Source: Trichoplax adhaerens
Taxonomy: Eukaryota > Placozoa > Uniplacotomia > Trichoplacea > Trichoplacidae
Assembly (NCBI RefSeq): GCF_000150275.1
Contig: NW_002060945.1
Location: 5,446,123-5,510,122 of the forward strand
Direction: 5' to 3'
DNA: 64,000 nucleotides
Below the pieces are notes generated by a model that saw only the letters and a program-made list of their open reading frames with translations, did not search any database and was not told where the DNA came from. This document shows positions 24,708 through 36,339 of the stretch, piece by piece. The number at the start of each line of letters is the position of its first letter. Position 1 is the first letter of the stretch. Both the position numbers and the translations under genes were made by a program.

Positions 24708-27700
24708 AATAGAAGAGAATTTAATCGTTGATTTTAATTGCAATACTGTACGAGTATTGATCACTAAATTGAGAACTGATACTGAAATACTTAAATTCAT
24801 GTGCATCGTAAGAGCGATGCTAATTATGTGAATGATACAGTACGGCCTGTTCTTAACATGACATTTTCAAAATTTTAATTTTCTGTAGATCTAAAGCCAC
24901 TCAGTTCATGATATCAGAGTTACATTTTTAACCAGGAACTGTTCCATAATAATGAGATTTTCGAGTTTGATTCTTTCTTTGTAAATTGATATAGTTTAAT
25001 TAATTAATCCCGGTCTTGAAATATTGTCTAGCATTCCTTTTATAGCGTTCAAGTGTGTAAAGTATACGATGACATCACTTAAGGACAAATGTTTTTGATA
25101 CTCAAAGATACCACGCTCTCGGTCAATCATTTTTTTACTTTTCATTTACATTATTTTTTTAGCCTGGTCTTTATAGAACCTATAATACAACATCGCACCT
25201 ATTGAAAACTTTTATGATTAAATGTTAATTATCTTATTTAAATTTTCTAAAAAAATTGCTATTGTGATTGATGCAACGATACTGTAAAATTGTCCATTGA
25301 TAGACTATTTTAAGCAAGAGATGGGTTAGATGTTTATGAAGTTAGCCATTATATTAGAGATGGATTGAATAGTGCCTTTGGTATGACTAATAAATGTACG
25401 AGTAATGGTATGTGTAAGGAGAGAAAGAAAGGCAAAATAGACGAATATTTGAAAGATGTAATTTGTATGACTTGGAAGATGTTGAAATAAAATGATCTAT
25501 TTACAAAGGAAGAGAAAGAAGCGGAAAAAATTACTGGAAGTAGAGTATGCTTGATCCCATCTATTTTCAAGAGTTATTGTGTCTAAGCGTGTTGATGAGG
25601 TACTATATAATGAAGTTGAAGAGTGTAAGCTGTTCTAAGCATGCAATAACTGCATCAAAAGATTGTACAGTGGACATTGACGTCACTACATGCGTGGGTT
25701 TTCGTTCTAGCGTTGTCTGAGGACAATCTGCTTGATAGCTAAGGTTCTTTACGGTATGATCTCTTTCCAACCTAGGCTGCACATTCCACCGTGAATAAAG
25801 ATGATCTTGAACTTTGTAAATGATGATCATCATGATTGTAGTCCTAACGTAACTTTGAATGATCCTAGTTATTCTGGGCGTTACCTATTGAAATTCGATT
25901 GCTTTACTGGTTCTTACTATCGAATTCGTGACATTAAAATGGCTGCATCACAGTTTAACTTTTGGGGGGTAAATTTTCGTTTTTTTTCTCCTGATATATA
26001 GGGTGCGTGATAGAAGGAAGGTTTTCTTTCCGCAATGTGCCAAATATAGTTTATTCTACGTCATAAGTTTTCATGCTTAGAATAAATATAATAATCAAAT
26101 GGTGTAAGGCCTTATAAGGCATTGAAGTTACGCGTGATTATGAGTCATTTTAAGAATTTTTAAATAGTAGTGACTGAGTGGCATATAGTGCAGACCTAGA
26201 AAATTTTTTCTAAGTTTGCTGCTATTGCCAAAATTGAATCAGTTAGGATTGAAATTGATCGAACTTTCCTTCCAGTCTACTTGAAGACGAAACTGAATAC
26301 TTACAATCTGCTAGTTTTGGCTTGACTAAATTGAGCTGGAATCCTAGTCAATACAGGTAAAAGCTAGTACGTAGCAATCGTTTTTGTAAGTTGCCGAGCC
26401 GGCGTGATGAAGTGTAAAAAGGACGAAAGGTTTCTGCTCGATTTTATATTCACGGTTCATTGACGTTTTTGTCAATTAAGGTTTTTACGCTAGTAGTCTT
26501 TCTTATCATCCGAGATGAGCTAGAAGTAAGCAGTACAAAATTTCTCTGCATTTCATTTCACTGTTATTTGTAAATGTACTGGTTTTAGTTGTAATCTATC
26601 AAGCGGGGATATGGCATAACAAACAAACTGGTCCAAGTCCCTACTCGATTCCATTCCATTTCACGTTTAATATGGCGCTTATAGAGAGATTGAATATTCA
26701 CGCATAACGTCGTGAATTTGGTTTTACCCCATTGCGTTGAAATAGAAATACCTACTAGTCCATACTAGTCAAAGCTAGTAGGAATTCTATTGATACAGTA
26801 ACTCCTGTGCCAAGATGTACAAAATTGCCTGCTTGAAATCAATTTCCGGCAGATATTGTACAAGGTTGGAAAAGCCATTTACTCGTACCGGCTTTTCCCC
26901 TTGGCGTTTGAAATCCTAATCGTTACTGGTAAACTGACATAGTCAACATAGCTAATCGTTATTGTAAGTGACTCAAGCAAAATAAGGTGTCAAAACTGCA
27001 AAGATCTCTCGCTAGATTCCATTTCACCGCTCATTTGCTCAAGAGCATTACTGATATGTCAATAACTTGCGACCATGCGTTTACCTTATAGAGTTCAGTG
27101 TTTTTTTTCTCTTAACTCTATGGTTTAGCTGCATTTACTGAGTAACCATGATCGTGCTCCATGTGGCTAATATGAATTGACACCTCGTCAACTTGATCTT
27201 TCTCTTTGTACAGGAGTAATAAAATAGTGATTCTTATTGTAAGCCATCAAGGCAGTAAAGATGATGGAGTGAAAGAGGTTAATCAATTTGAAATTCATCA
27301 ACAGTTGTAGATTGGTATTGATATCATTGTGAAATAAAAAGTGCCAAAGAAAAACTTATGCTGGGCAGTCTAGCTTTTCTTTATGGAGATTTTTTATCGG
27401 GCCCTAATCAATCGACTGTACAATACAATAAATTTAAAAGTATGTTTTACTGTTAATTTAGAGATTGGGAGCGTATCTAGGTAGTAGTATTTTCTTTTTC
27501 TTCTTTTTTTTTGGATAGCGTGTTCTTTCATGCTACCTGAAATAATGTTACTGTAATAATTTTACAGTAGTAATTGGAATAGCTATTGTCAGGACGGCAT
27601 GAACTATTTATAGAATCTGACGTCAAAGTAATACCGGAAAAGATAGTGGCCATTGGCACAATTCAATTAACAACAACAGTATGGTAATGGATGACATACT

Positions 27701-30700
27701 GCCTTTCCCCACAACATGGATTAATTAATAGTCAAGGGATTATTATCCTATTGAGTCCTGAATTAAATAGAGATAGCTCCTGTACTTCTAGTCTACTCGA
27801 TCAGTCTTCACTCAGCTGTTATAGTCCAGTCTTCTATACAGCCTGTTCTTACAGACCTACGCCGTGGTCGCCGGTAAAATTATACTACAGCATGTGGTGA
27901 CAATACTAATACTATAAATACTATAAAATCGACATGTGATGGTATCGAAGCTGGCTGTACTGTATTTAATTTAACGTACGAATACTTTCAATTTGCATAG
28001 GCGGAAAAGAGTCGACGACGGTGTTGCAACTGCTGGATCATCAGGTGGAAAAGATTAGGCCTTGAGCGAGAATGCTGCAAGATCATACTGAAAATGAATT
28101 CGTACGAGAAATTCGATTCAATAGTGTATCTTGAAGTCAATCAGGTAAGATGAACGATAGCTGCCTCCTTCCGTACTTCAGTGATTGCCAATGGCAGTTA
28201 GGGGACTTTGAATCGCTTATATTTTTATCTACTTGGCGGTGACTCATGCAACGAGGTTAAGGTCGCTCATACTAAATCAAGTTGAGTTAGCAACGTTCCT
28301 TTTTTTTTGAAGGCCTTGTTAATGGAAACGATGCATGCTTGGGGCCTATCGTTATGCAAAGAATCCGATCCAAATCAAATGCTAGCTTAATACTTCGTTG
28401 ATACCATTTCTTTAACGGATTGATTCAAACTGAATTTCATATCTCAACGCTAAATTTAATGGGATTGAAGTTTTGCAATAATTATCTACCAATACCAAAC
28501 TATTGTATGTACTACACGATGGATTGAATTGGTTCTAGTGTTGTTATCGGCATTGAATGCAAATAATTTATCGTGAATGCCAAGCCATGAATTATTGACC
28601 GCCATTTAGAGTGAAAGATGAAATGATCATGTGTCGAGTAAATCGTCACAAACGCTATTAAATCGATGTATTCAACTGTATGATTTCTTATCGAATCTCG
28701 TACTATGTTGATAATGATGATGGCGCTTCTGATTGACAGAAATAACGTTCATAAATTCCTTGAATCCTGATAGTGAACAGAAGGCCTTTTATGCGTTTTT
28801 AACTGAATGTACAGTACATACTGTAAAGTAGCTACAATTTTTTTTTCCCCATTGTAGTTTCTGTTCTCGGAGTTTGATCTTCGATATCAAGTAATAATGT
28901 ATTCTTGATAAATGGAGGGAGACCTGTAGACTAGTTGTCGCACTTACTATAGGTTAGAATGATTTAAAAATACATATAGAAAGATAGAGATATTTTACTA
29001 CATCAATCCTTCAATTTTTCTAATACATATATGTCGCTCTTGGCTTATAAACCTTTGTAATAGTGGAGAAGCATTATCATAAATTAGGGATATTTATCAT
29101 TACCTTTGTAATGGACTAAAGGAGATGTGTCCTTCATTTTTTAAACACTTTGGTAATAAGCTTAGAATAAGTCGGTAACAAGACAGTAACTTAAAAGGGG
29201 CATTCTGAAATGTATATTAGTCATGAATGCACCATTTTCTTAAATTCATATTCGCCTGATAATGCTATATACTGTACTGTAATTATTATACAGTACGTAT
29301 GTAATATAATCGACTGTGTTCTGTACGAAAACTGCCGCCTAACTTAACCGATGGGACTATGAACCATAGCAAGAGCAGTAGATGATCACGTTCGCTCAAA
29401 CAACCGTGTGATAATGAGCTGTTAATTCGTTAACGTTGAAAAGTTTGACAATATTGAACGATTAGTCTTCCGTTAAGTGACTAACTAGTTGATTAATTAA
29501 TATAATTTGTCACTGGGTGTGTGCTCGCTTAAAAGTGTTGGAAATACTGTGACTTGTAAGATTTCCGCCACACCCTATCCATCTCACAGACACCTGTCAA
29601 AGATTTCAATCTCTTCAATAGCAGTGTTTCTCCCTTAAATATTGCCACACACGTTCACTGCAGATTGGTCAAAAATTAAAGTGTGTGATAATTCTGGAGA
29701 ATTGATGTACTATGTATTAGATACGTGTACTATATGTCACCATTACGACTCTGTCATGATCGATATATTTTCTATTCAACGCTCCTATAGTATTTAGAGT
29801 AAGCGTTCATGTTACAAAGTTAAGACGGAAAGTATCAAGAAACCTGAATGCATTCGATTATTTGCAGTTTTATCGTTGATATATTCTGTACATATGCAGT
29901 AGTTCGGTGTTGATGGACTGAATAATTTAGTTTCATATTTTTAGCTTGAAATTAGTATCTCTTCCTGGAATTATTTACTTTACCGATACTGCAATATTGA
30001 CATAAACAGCATGAAAGCTTTTTTGTCTAGTATGTCTTCATTAGAGACCCTTAGAGTAAGGGTATCCAGTCTTCAAAGTACACTACAGTGATTATGCATA
30101 TCATTGTAACGTTAAAATGCCTTTTCAAACCTAGAACAATACTATGTACGCTCAAATGTACATAATGTAGGCGTGAAGGTGCCTTCTGCATAAAAAAGTA
30201 CTGCCTAGGATTAGTATCCTATTATACTTGACTACCGTAGTATACGGTACGTTGCACAACATTTGATAAAAGAATCATTTGAAAGTTTAGCGTTCATGTT
30301 TATCTTTACTTTGGTAACTAAACATAGATTTATCTAGAGTGCGTTCAATGATAATGAAATCGTATTATATGTGTCAATTATAACTTATATACAGTACTAT
30401 ATATATATACTGTATATATAATGACGTTTTTTTTATTGCGTACTAATTCAAGTGTTGTGTATGCCGTATGAATTTCTATAGTGCATCAACAGTTGAAATG
30501 TTGAATACATTAGTTAGTGGCTTGTTGTAATCGTAAAAAAATATTAATTCTAAATTAAGCAATCAACAGTTCAATTTGAAAAAGAATACCATAAGTAATT
30601 CACGTAGAATGATTTTGATCATTTTTACGCCTTGATCATGATCAAACCACGCGCAATTGCCTAATTGTCCTCATGCATTCTCATAGAGGCTTATTGCGTG

Positions 30701-31754
30701 CTTTACACGTTGTCTTTTGCTCTCGTAGTAGAAGCCACGGAGATAAATTATATTGTTTGTTGTCTTTATTGTCGTTAGTAACCCACAGAGATAGTAGTCT
30801 GCTATACTCTATTGTGCAAAAAAGTGTACAATGAAAATGTCAATAGATAGCATAAAAATTTGTCTATTCCTGCACTAACTATATAAATTATATCTGGACT
30901 CGTATTACTACTAGATCTTGTCATGTGTAAAATTTAAAAGTGACAAATGAGGGTTAAGCGCTATGCGTTCTCAAATTGAGAGAGAGGTAGTAGAACGGCA
31001 TAAATGTGAGGCAGTTATTTTTGGTAGTTCGATCTATCACCTAGAGTATACGAGCTAGCAAAATTATAAAAGATTAGATAAATACTAGATTGAATAACCC
31101 TTCTTAGCCTAGGCATTTTATATTATAGTCTAAAAGCGGCTCATGGTGTTTTAATGATAATTACGAGACGACGCTTACAATATTACGTACAGTACTGTAT
31201 AGTAGGTCATGCTGATAATTGAGTGTGTAATAATAATATAAAAAAATTAATAATTATTACAATAACGATTCGTTCAATCTTACCGTTCTCTCTTTTATAC
31301 TGTACTGACATCGATTGTAGTTATGTATGATAATAATAACATTAATAATGTAGATTTACCAGTACGCAATAAATCATACTGGAGTAGCTAAAGAAATTGA
31401 GTTATCCTTTAATTCTGATCAAAAGCATCGTGTGCTAACAGAATAATAGCAAATGGTATTAAGCTGATAGGAGAGGCATAGTAGTAACCTTAAATATGAA
31501 TTATGGAGAGATTGTGCTTACTGAATGGTTGGTTAATTAAATTTAAAAAGGAATCACAAGTAGTTAAATCAACCCTGATATTCAAACAAGGTTTATACTC
31601 TATATTTATTGTACATAACTGCTATGATTGGATTACGGAAAGCAATGTCGATGACTTTGATCTGCATTAATTGATCACAGATAGGCGCTTACGTAGCGAT
31701 CTTTCGTTGCATTTACAGAAATAGTAATATCATTTATTTTTATCAACAATATAG
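24708..31754. other. Long gene-poor region with diverged repeats
   Basis: No gene was recognised in 7 kb. It contains diverged repeat copies at about 26340-27290 (listed separately), palindromic TACAGTA motifs (29270-29300, 30390-30420, 31190-31205), and a coding-like frame at 25801-25965 (PNVTLNDPSYSGRYLLKFDC...) without a recognisable family. The last might be a lone exon or a decayed gene fragment. The first exon of the GT31 gene at 31755 must also lie somewhere here. Confidence 0.4.
26340..27290. repeat. Diverged interspersed repeat, 3-4 copies
   Basis: Similar strings recur at about 26365-26465, 26565-26690, 26955-27050 and 27225-27290. They share CGTT(A/T)TTGTAAGT-like, then AAG(G/A)T(T/C)TCT(G/C)(C/G)(T/A)CGATT(C/T), then CCATTTCAC blocks in the same order. 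Divergence is high (roughly a third of positions by eye), so boundaries are approximate. No terminal inverted repeats or reading frame were seen. Confidence 0.35.
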
Positions 31755-32987
31755 GCCTATGGAATTTATCGAGAAGATTCAAACCTCACACATGTACGGT
31801 GTAGGATTTTAGCTATCGCAATTAGTTTACTTTGTTTGGTAGCGGTTGTTGTACCTTTATATTTATTAAGTAACACTTGGGGCTCTACTTCTGTACAAGC
31901 CTCTGAACCGATAGTCTCCCAATTTGATAATTCACTCATTATCCCTGAAAAAACTATTCGACACAGTGCTAGTCCTTGTCATTCGCCAGCTTTCTTATTA
32001 GCTATCATTCACTCCGCTATTGGCAACTTCGATTATCGTCAAGGAATTCGTCAATCGTGGGGCAATAAGAAATTATTTAACACGCCTGATAGGCCTCATT
32101 TATGGAGGGCATTATTCGTTATTGGTAAAACACAAAATGAGACAATCAATGCTAAAATCGAGCAAGAATCGCGATTATATGGTGATATCATTCTTGGAGA
32201 ATTCATCGATAGCTATCAAAATTTAACTTATAAAACTTTATTGGGTATGAAATGGGCTTATACATATTGTAAGCCACGATTTATATTAAAAGTAGATGAT
32301 GATGTCTTTGTCAACACATTTTTGTTATATAATGAATTATTGAAATCAAAAGACACGCACGATTTCTATACTGGATACGGACATATCAATGCTCGTCCGT
32401 TTCGCAACAAGCTTCATAAATGGTATGTGTCCTATCAAGATTATGAACAGGAATATTTTCCAGATTACTGTTTTGGCGGTGGTTATGTATTGTCAGGAGA
32501 TATGCTTGGAAAGATATTAAGTGTTGAGCCTAGTGTCAAAAAATGTAATTTGGAAGACGTTTACACTGGTATGCTAGTCAAGAAGGTAAAAGGTAAAATT
32601 GCTCACGATAATAGATTTGAAAGTTATTATAGTTTTTATCGATTTTGGTTACTATCACGACCCTGTAATTATAAGGCGATCATGTTACAGCATGGAATAC
32701 CACAACCTGGATATCATGCGCATTTAACTGCCATTGCAAAAAATAGTTACAATTCAAAGCATTGTCAGTGCTTGCCTTTAAGCCGTTTATGTTATCAGTC
32801 TAATTCTTGGCTTTCTATATGTCTTTATTTTGTGGTATTTTGTATGATTGGCGTATTATCGCATCGTTTATTGATGAAAATTACAGCTGTTCGATTGGCT
32901 TACGTAGCAATGATGAGTTTTATAACAGATACAATGTCACGAGGTCTCTTAATTGCCAAATCTTTATCCGATACACCAAAGCAATAA
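31755..32987 (+). CDS. Beta-1,3-galactosyltransferase family (GT31), paralogue 1
   Basis: A Golgi glycosyltransferase that adds galactose or GlcNAc in beta-1,3 linkage to glycans. The frame is open from a splice acceptor (AATATAG|GCC) at 31753-31754 to TAA at 32985-32987, about 410 codons. No in-frame ATG precedes the membrane segment, so the initiator must be in an upstream exon. The N-terminal signal anchor is ILAIAISLLCLVAVVVPLYL. GT31 motifs: FLLAIIHSAIGNFDYRQGIR, RQSWG, LFVIGKT, FIDSYQNLTYKTLLGMKWAY, the metal-binding KVDDDVFVN, FPDYCFGGGYVLSG and LEDVYTG. A second hydrophobic segment (WLSICLYFVVFCMIGVLSHR) lies near the C-terminus, which is unusual for this family. It lies tail-to-tail with a close paralogue at 34677-35855. 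Confidence 0.92.
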   Translation, partial: AYGIYREDSNLTHVRCRILAIAISLLCLVAVVVPLYLLSNTWGSTSVQASEPIVSQFDNSLIIPEKTIRHSASPCHSPAFLLAIIHSAIGNFDYRQGIRQSWGNKKLFNTPDRPHLWRALFVIGKTQNETINAKIEQESRLYGDIILGEFIDSYQNLTYKTLLGMKWAYTYCKPRFILKVDDDVFVNTFLLYNELLKSKDTHDFYTGYGHINARPFRNKLHKWYVSYQDYEQEYFPDYCFGGGYVLSGDMLGKILSVEPSVKKCNLEDVYTGMLVKKVKGKIAHDNRFESYYSFYRFWLLSRPCNYKAIMLQHGIPQPGYHAHLTAIAKNSYNSKHCQCLPLSRLCYQSNSWLSICLYFVVFCMIGVLSHRLLMKITAVRLAYVAMMSFITDTMSRGLLIAKSLSDTPKQ

Positions 32988-34676
32988 AGTAAATGATTAC
33001 ATTTAAAAGGATTCAATCTAGGCTTTAATTTCTGACTTTTTCATGAGTAGAATAATTTTTTATTATTAGTGCATGTATTTGTGGATAGCTATGATTAAAC
33101 AACTAGTAATTATTCTGATTTTTATTTGGATCGTTGTACATAGTTGTCCATGTCTGCAGGGTATTTAGCAGATTTAATGAATGATACACTGTCATGAAGG
33201 ACTGTTTAATAGTATTTCTGCTGCACTTGGTAAATTCTAATTCATTAAGATGCCAATTTTAATATGCCTAATTTGCTATGGAACATGGGCAGCCTCCATT
33301 CTTCCTGTTAAAATCCAATATTAGATAATAATTTTGATATTGCAATGCATTAGCTTCATTATCGTATTACCTATAATATAGCAAAATTGATATGCAAGAT
33401 TGGAGGATATTTAACTAATAGTCATATTAAAATTATTGCATAGCGGCTGGTTCGAGAAATGCACTCCTTTTTCGTTTGTCTCTTTCAAAGTTATTACGTA
33501 CGCGAGTTGGTAATCTTGTAATAATTATAATTAGACAGTAGTAGATGTTTTCAATCTTGTCAAACGTGTACGATTAACTAACGTTTTTCATATTTTGGGC
33601 GTTGTTTGAATATTGTACGTAATGGGTGCCTTACCATTTATCGAGAATTGTGGTGACTTATTAACTACATATGCTTAAGGTAATTTTGGTAAAATATTTT
33701 GGAGATGCTTTATAATTCCTTGGCTACATTATGCTGGTCATAATGATTTTCTTAGGTTAGTAGTACATGCCCTGGTTCGTACTTCTTTGTGCACGTTTGC
33801 AAAAGTTTTTTGATGTGTTTTTGTCACTTTCCACCGTAGCACAATAAGATGTATTTACTGTACGTTGATACGCACAGTATTTGCGTTGTGCTGTCTGCTG
33901 TTTGTACTAACCGTGTTATACTATCAATAAAAAAATTGAAAGTTTGAGTAAGGATAATGTGTTTTATTGCATTCTCTTGATTTAGTAATGAAATCAAGGA
34001 GATATTTATATATTTAACTGCAAGAAAATATCAAATCCAAATTGAAATGTGTGTATAATGTACAGTACTATCTATTTTCTGTGTAGGTACAAAGAGTAGA
34101 TTATATAGGTAAACCCGAATAGTTGAAAAAACACGGTAGAACAACAAGCAGTGATTATTTTACATCACGTAAATACAGATACATACATTACTTTCATTGC
34201 AAATTTCTTAGCGCTATCTTTTAGTTATCATTAGTCAATGGTGATAAATAATTGAATTACTGTCATTTTCATTCAGTAATAATTTTACATATACGACTCG
34301 TATATAATGATGGATATTATATATAAGAATTATTTTGCTTAGATTTAACTTTAAGTTAGGAATATCGCTAGAGTATTTGTCGAGTGTATAAAGTATATTC
34401 AACACTTTATAATTCAGCAAATTGGTATATATTATTACATTCTATAAATTTGCTAAGTCAGAATACGATAGAGTTACATCTTTTGCTATCGTTGCATTTT
34501 TTTTATTGATGATGTAGTTACCTTTGAATAATTATTATTAGTTTCTCTGAGCATTAACTTCGTTTACTTTAAGGCTATTAGTATAGGTTATCAAGAGCGG
34601 TTAGTTCTTGTTGAAAAGTGCAAAGATTTATTAAAGTTCGGTGCAGCAGTAATAGAATATATATATATACTGTTTG
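32988..34676. other. Intergenic between convergent GT31 genes
   Basis: AT-rich spacer holding the 3' flanks of both galactosyltransferases. It includes an (AT)n run near 34655. No gene seen. Confidence 0.5.
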
Positions 34677-35855
34677 TCATATTGTCGAATGCAAGGGGAA
34701 AATTTGAACTCGTTTCAAAAAAAGTTGCAATGATACACCACTAATGATACTCACAATAGTGATTAGGACAATATAGAAATAAATTCGAGAAGTCGATCGA
34801 TAACATAAATGTATAATGGATAAACACTGGCAGTGTTTTAAAGTATAGGCTTTTCTAGCAATTGCAGTCAGAGCAATGTGATACTGTGGCTTAGGTACTC
34901 CATGTTGCAATATAACTGATTTGTAATAGCATAATCTTGGTAATAGCCAGAATCGATAAAAGCTGTGAAAGCTATGAAATCTACTATCGTGAATTGGCTT
35001 TCCATTGACCCGATTGACTAGAATACCTGTGTAAGCATCTTCTAATCTTACTTTTTTAATTCTAGGTTCAACACGTAATATCTTTCCAAGTAGATCTCCT
35101 GACAATACATAGCCACCACCGATGCAATAATCTGGAAAATATTCGCGTGGATAGTCTTGAAATGGTACATACCATTTATGAAGTTGATCACGATGAGGGC
35201 GAATATGGAAATGACCGTATCCAGTATAAAAATCGTGCTTATTCTTCAGTTTCAGTAATTCATTATACAGCAGAAATGTGTTAACAAAGACATCATCATC
35301 TACTTTCAATATAAATCGTGGCTTACAATATGTATAAGCCCATTTCATACCCAATAAAGTTTTATAAGTTAAATTTTGATAGCTATCAATAAACTCTCCT
35401 AATATAATATCACCATAGAGTTGTGATTCTTGCTCGATTTTAGTATTGATTGTTCCATTTTGTGTTTTACCAATAACGAATAATGCCCTCCACGAATGAG
35501 ATCGATCAGACGTGTTGGATGATTTTTGACAGCCCCACGACTGACGAATGGCTTGACGATAATTGAGATTATCAATAGCAGAAAGGATAATGGCTATTAG
35601 GAAAGCAGGCGAATGACAAGGGCTAGCACTGTGTCGAATGATTTTCTCTGTTAAAGATTCATCAAAAATAAATGAAATATTCCCTTTCGAATTGTTCCTA
35701 CTTATTCTAGTACGATTTAAGACATTGTATGAAATTGTATATCTTGCACTTACGTTATAAGCAAGTTTAGATCTTATGATTAGAGTAATAGTAACTGTTG
35801 CAGCTAAGGTCAAAATGAAGAAATATGAAATCATATGTTTTACTCTCATAACCAT
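34677..35855 (-). CDS. Beta-1,3-galactosyltransferase family (GT31), paralogue 2
   Basis: A single-exon frame of 392 codons. ATG at 35855 precedes a signal anchor (MISYFFILTLAATVTITLII). Luminal GT31 motifs follow: RQAIRQSWG, LFVIGKTQNGT, FIDSYQNLTYKTLLGMKWAY, KVDDDVFVN (the DxD site), FPDYCIGGGYVLSGDLLG and LEDAYTG. There are potential N-glycosylation sites, NVS and NRT among them. As in paralogue 1, a hydrophobic C-terminal stretch (IYFYIVLITIVSIISGVSLQ) is present. The protein is clearly homologous to paralogue 1 along its catalytic part, and an 80-bp stretch is identical at the DNA level. The donor and acceptor sugars cannot be told from sequence. Confidence 0.92.
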   Translation of the reverse strand: MVMRVKHMISYFFILTLAATVTITLIIRSKLAYNVSARYTISYNVLNRTRISRNNSKGNISFIFDESLTEKIIRHSASPCHSPAFLIAIILSAIDNLNYRQAIRQSWGCQKSSNTSDRSHSWRALFVIGKTQNGTINTKIEQESQLYGDIILGEFIDSYQNLTYKTLLGMKWAYTYCKPRFILKVDDDVFVNTFLLYNELLKLKNKHDFYTGYGHFHIRPHRDQLHKWYVPFQDYPREYFPDYCIGGGYVLSGDLLGKILRVEPRIKKVRLEDAYTGILVNRVNGKPIHDSRFHSFHSFYRFWLLPRLCYYKSVILQHGVPKPQYHIALTAIARKAYTLKHCQCLSIIHLCYRSTSRIYFYIVLITIVSIISGVSLQLFLKRVQIFPLHSTI

Positions 35856-36339
35856 GCGAATGAATGAGTTTATCTTACGGAACTAGATTAGTGTTCTAAA
35901 TATGGTGTATTATCTCCAAGTTGAATATGGTCCAATTATAGCAGTAACATAAACTGAAATATTCATATCATAAACATCAAATTGCGGTATTATTAACTCT
36001 GTTATGATTAGTATTGGACGATGTTGGTTTCCGAGCCAAGTGGATTAGAAGCATCGATAGTAAGTAAATATGGAGAGTGCAGAGTTGTTTGGCTTTGTCT
36101 ATTTATTTCACAGATATAGTAGTATTCCTTCCTGTACAAGTGAATTAGTCCACGGCATGCAGACACCTAGCCGGTGTTTCTACTCTAGCAGGATGCTGCA
36201 TCTTGTCATTTTTAGAAGCGAATACATCACTTGTATAAGTACATAAAGAACATCAAATAGTCTTGATCCATTTGTGCTTGCATAGCTAAGCAATGGGTTC
36301 AAGGATTGATGGCTATCTACTCACTTGAATGATCCTTGA
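35856..36339. other. Intergenic, 5' flank of GT31 paralogue 2
   Basis: No coding signal recognised before the palindromic array begins. Confidence 0.5.

Noticed and set aside
28001-28075. GKESTTVLQLLDHQVEKIRP, a P-loop-like peptide after an acceptor-like CATAG
   Set aside because: Only 20 codons before a stop, no Walker B or neighbouring exons; likely chance.
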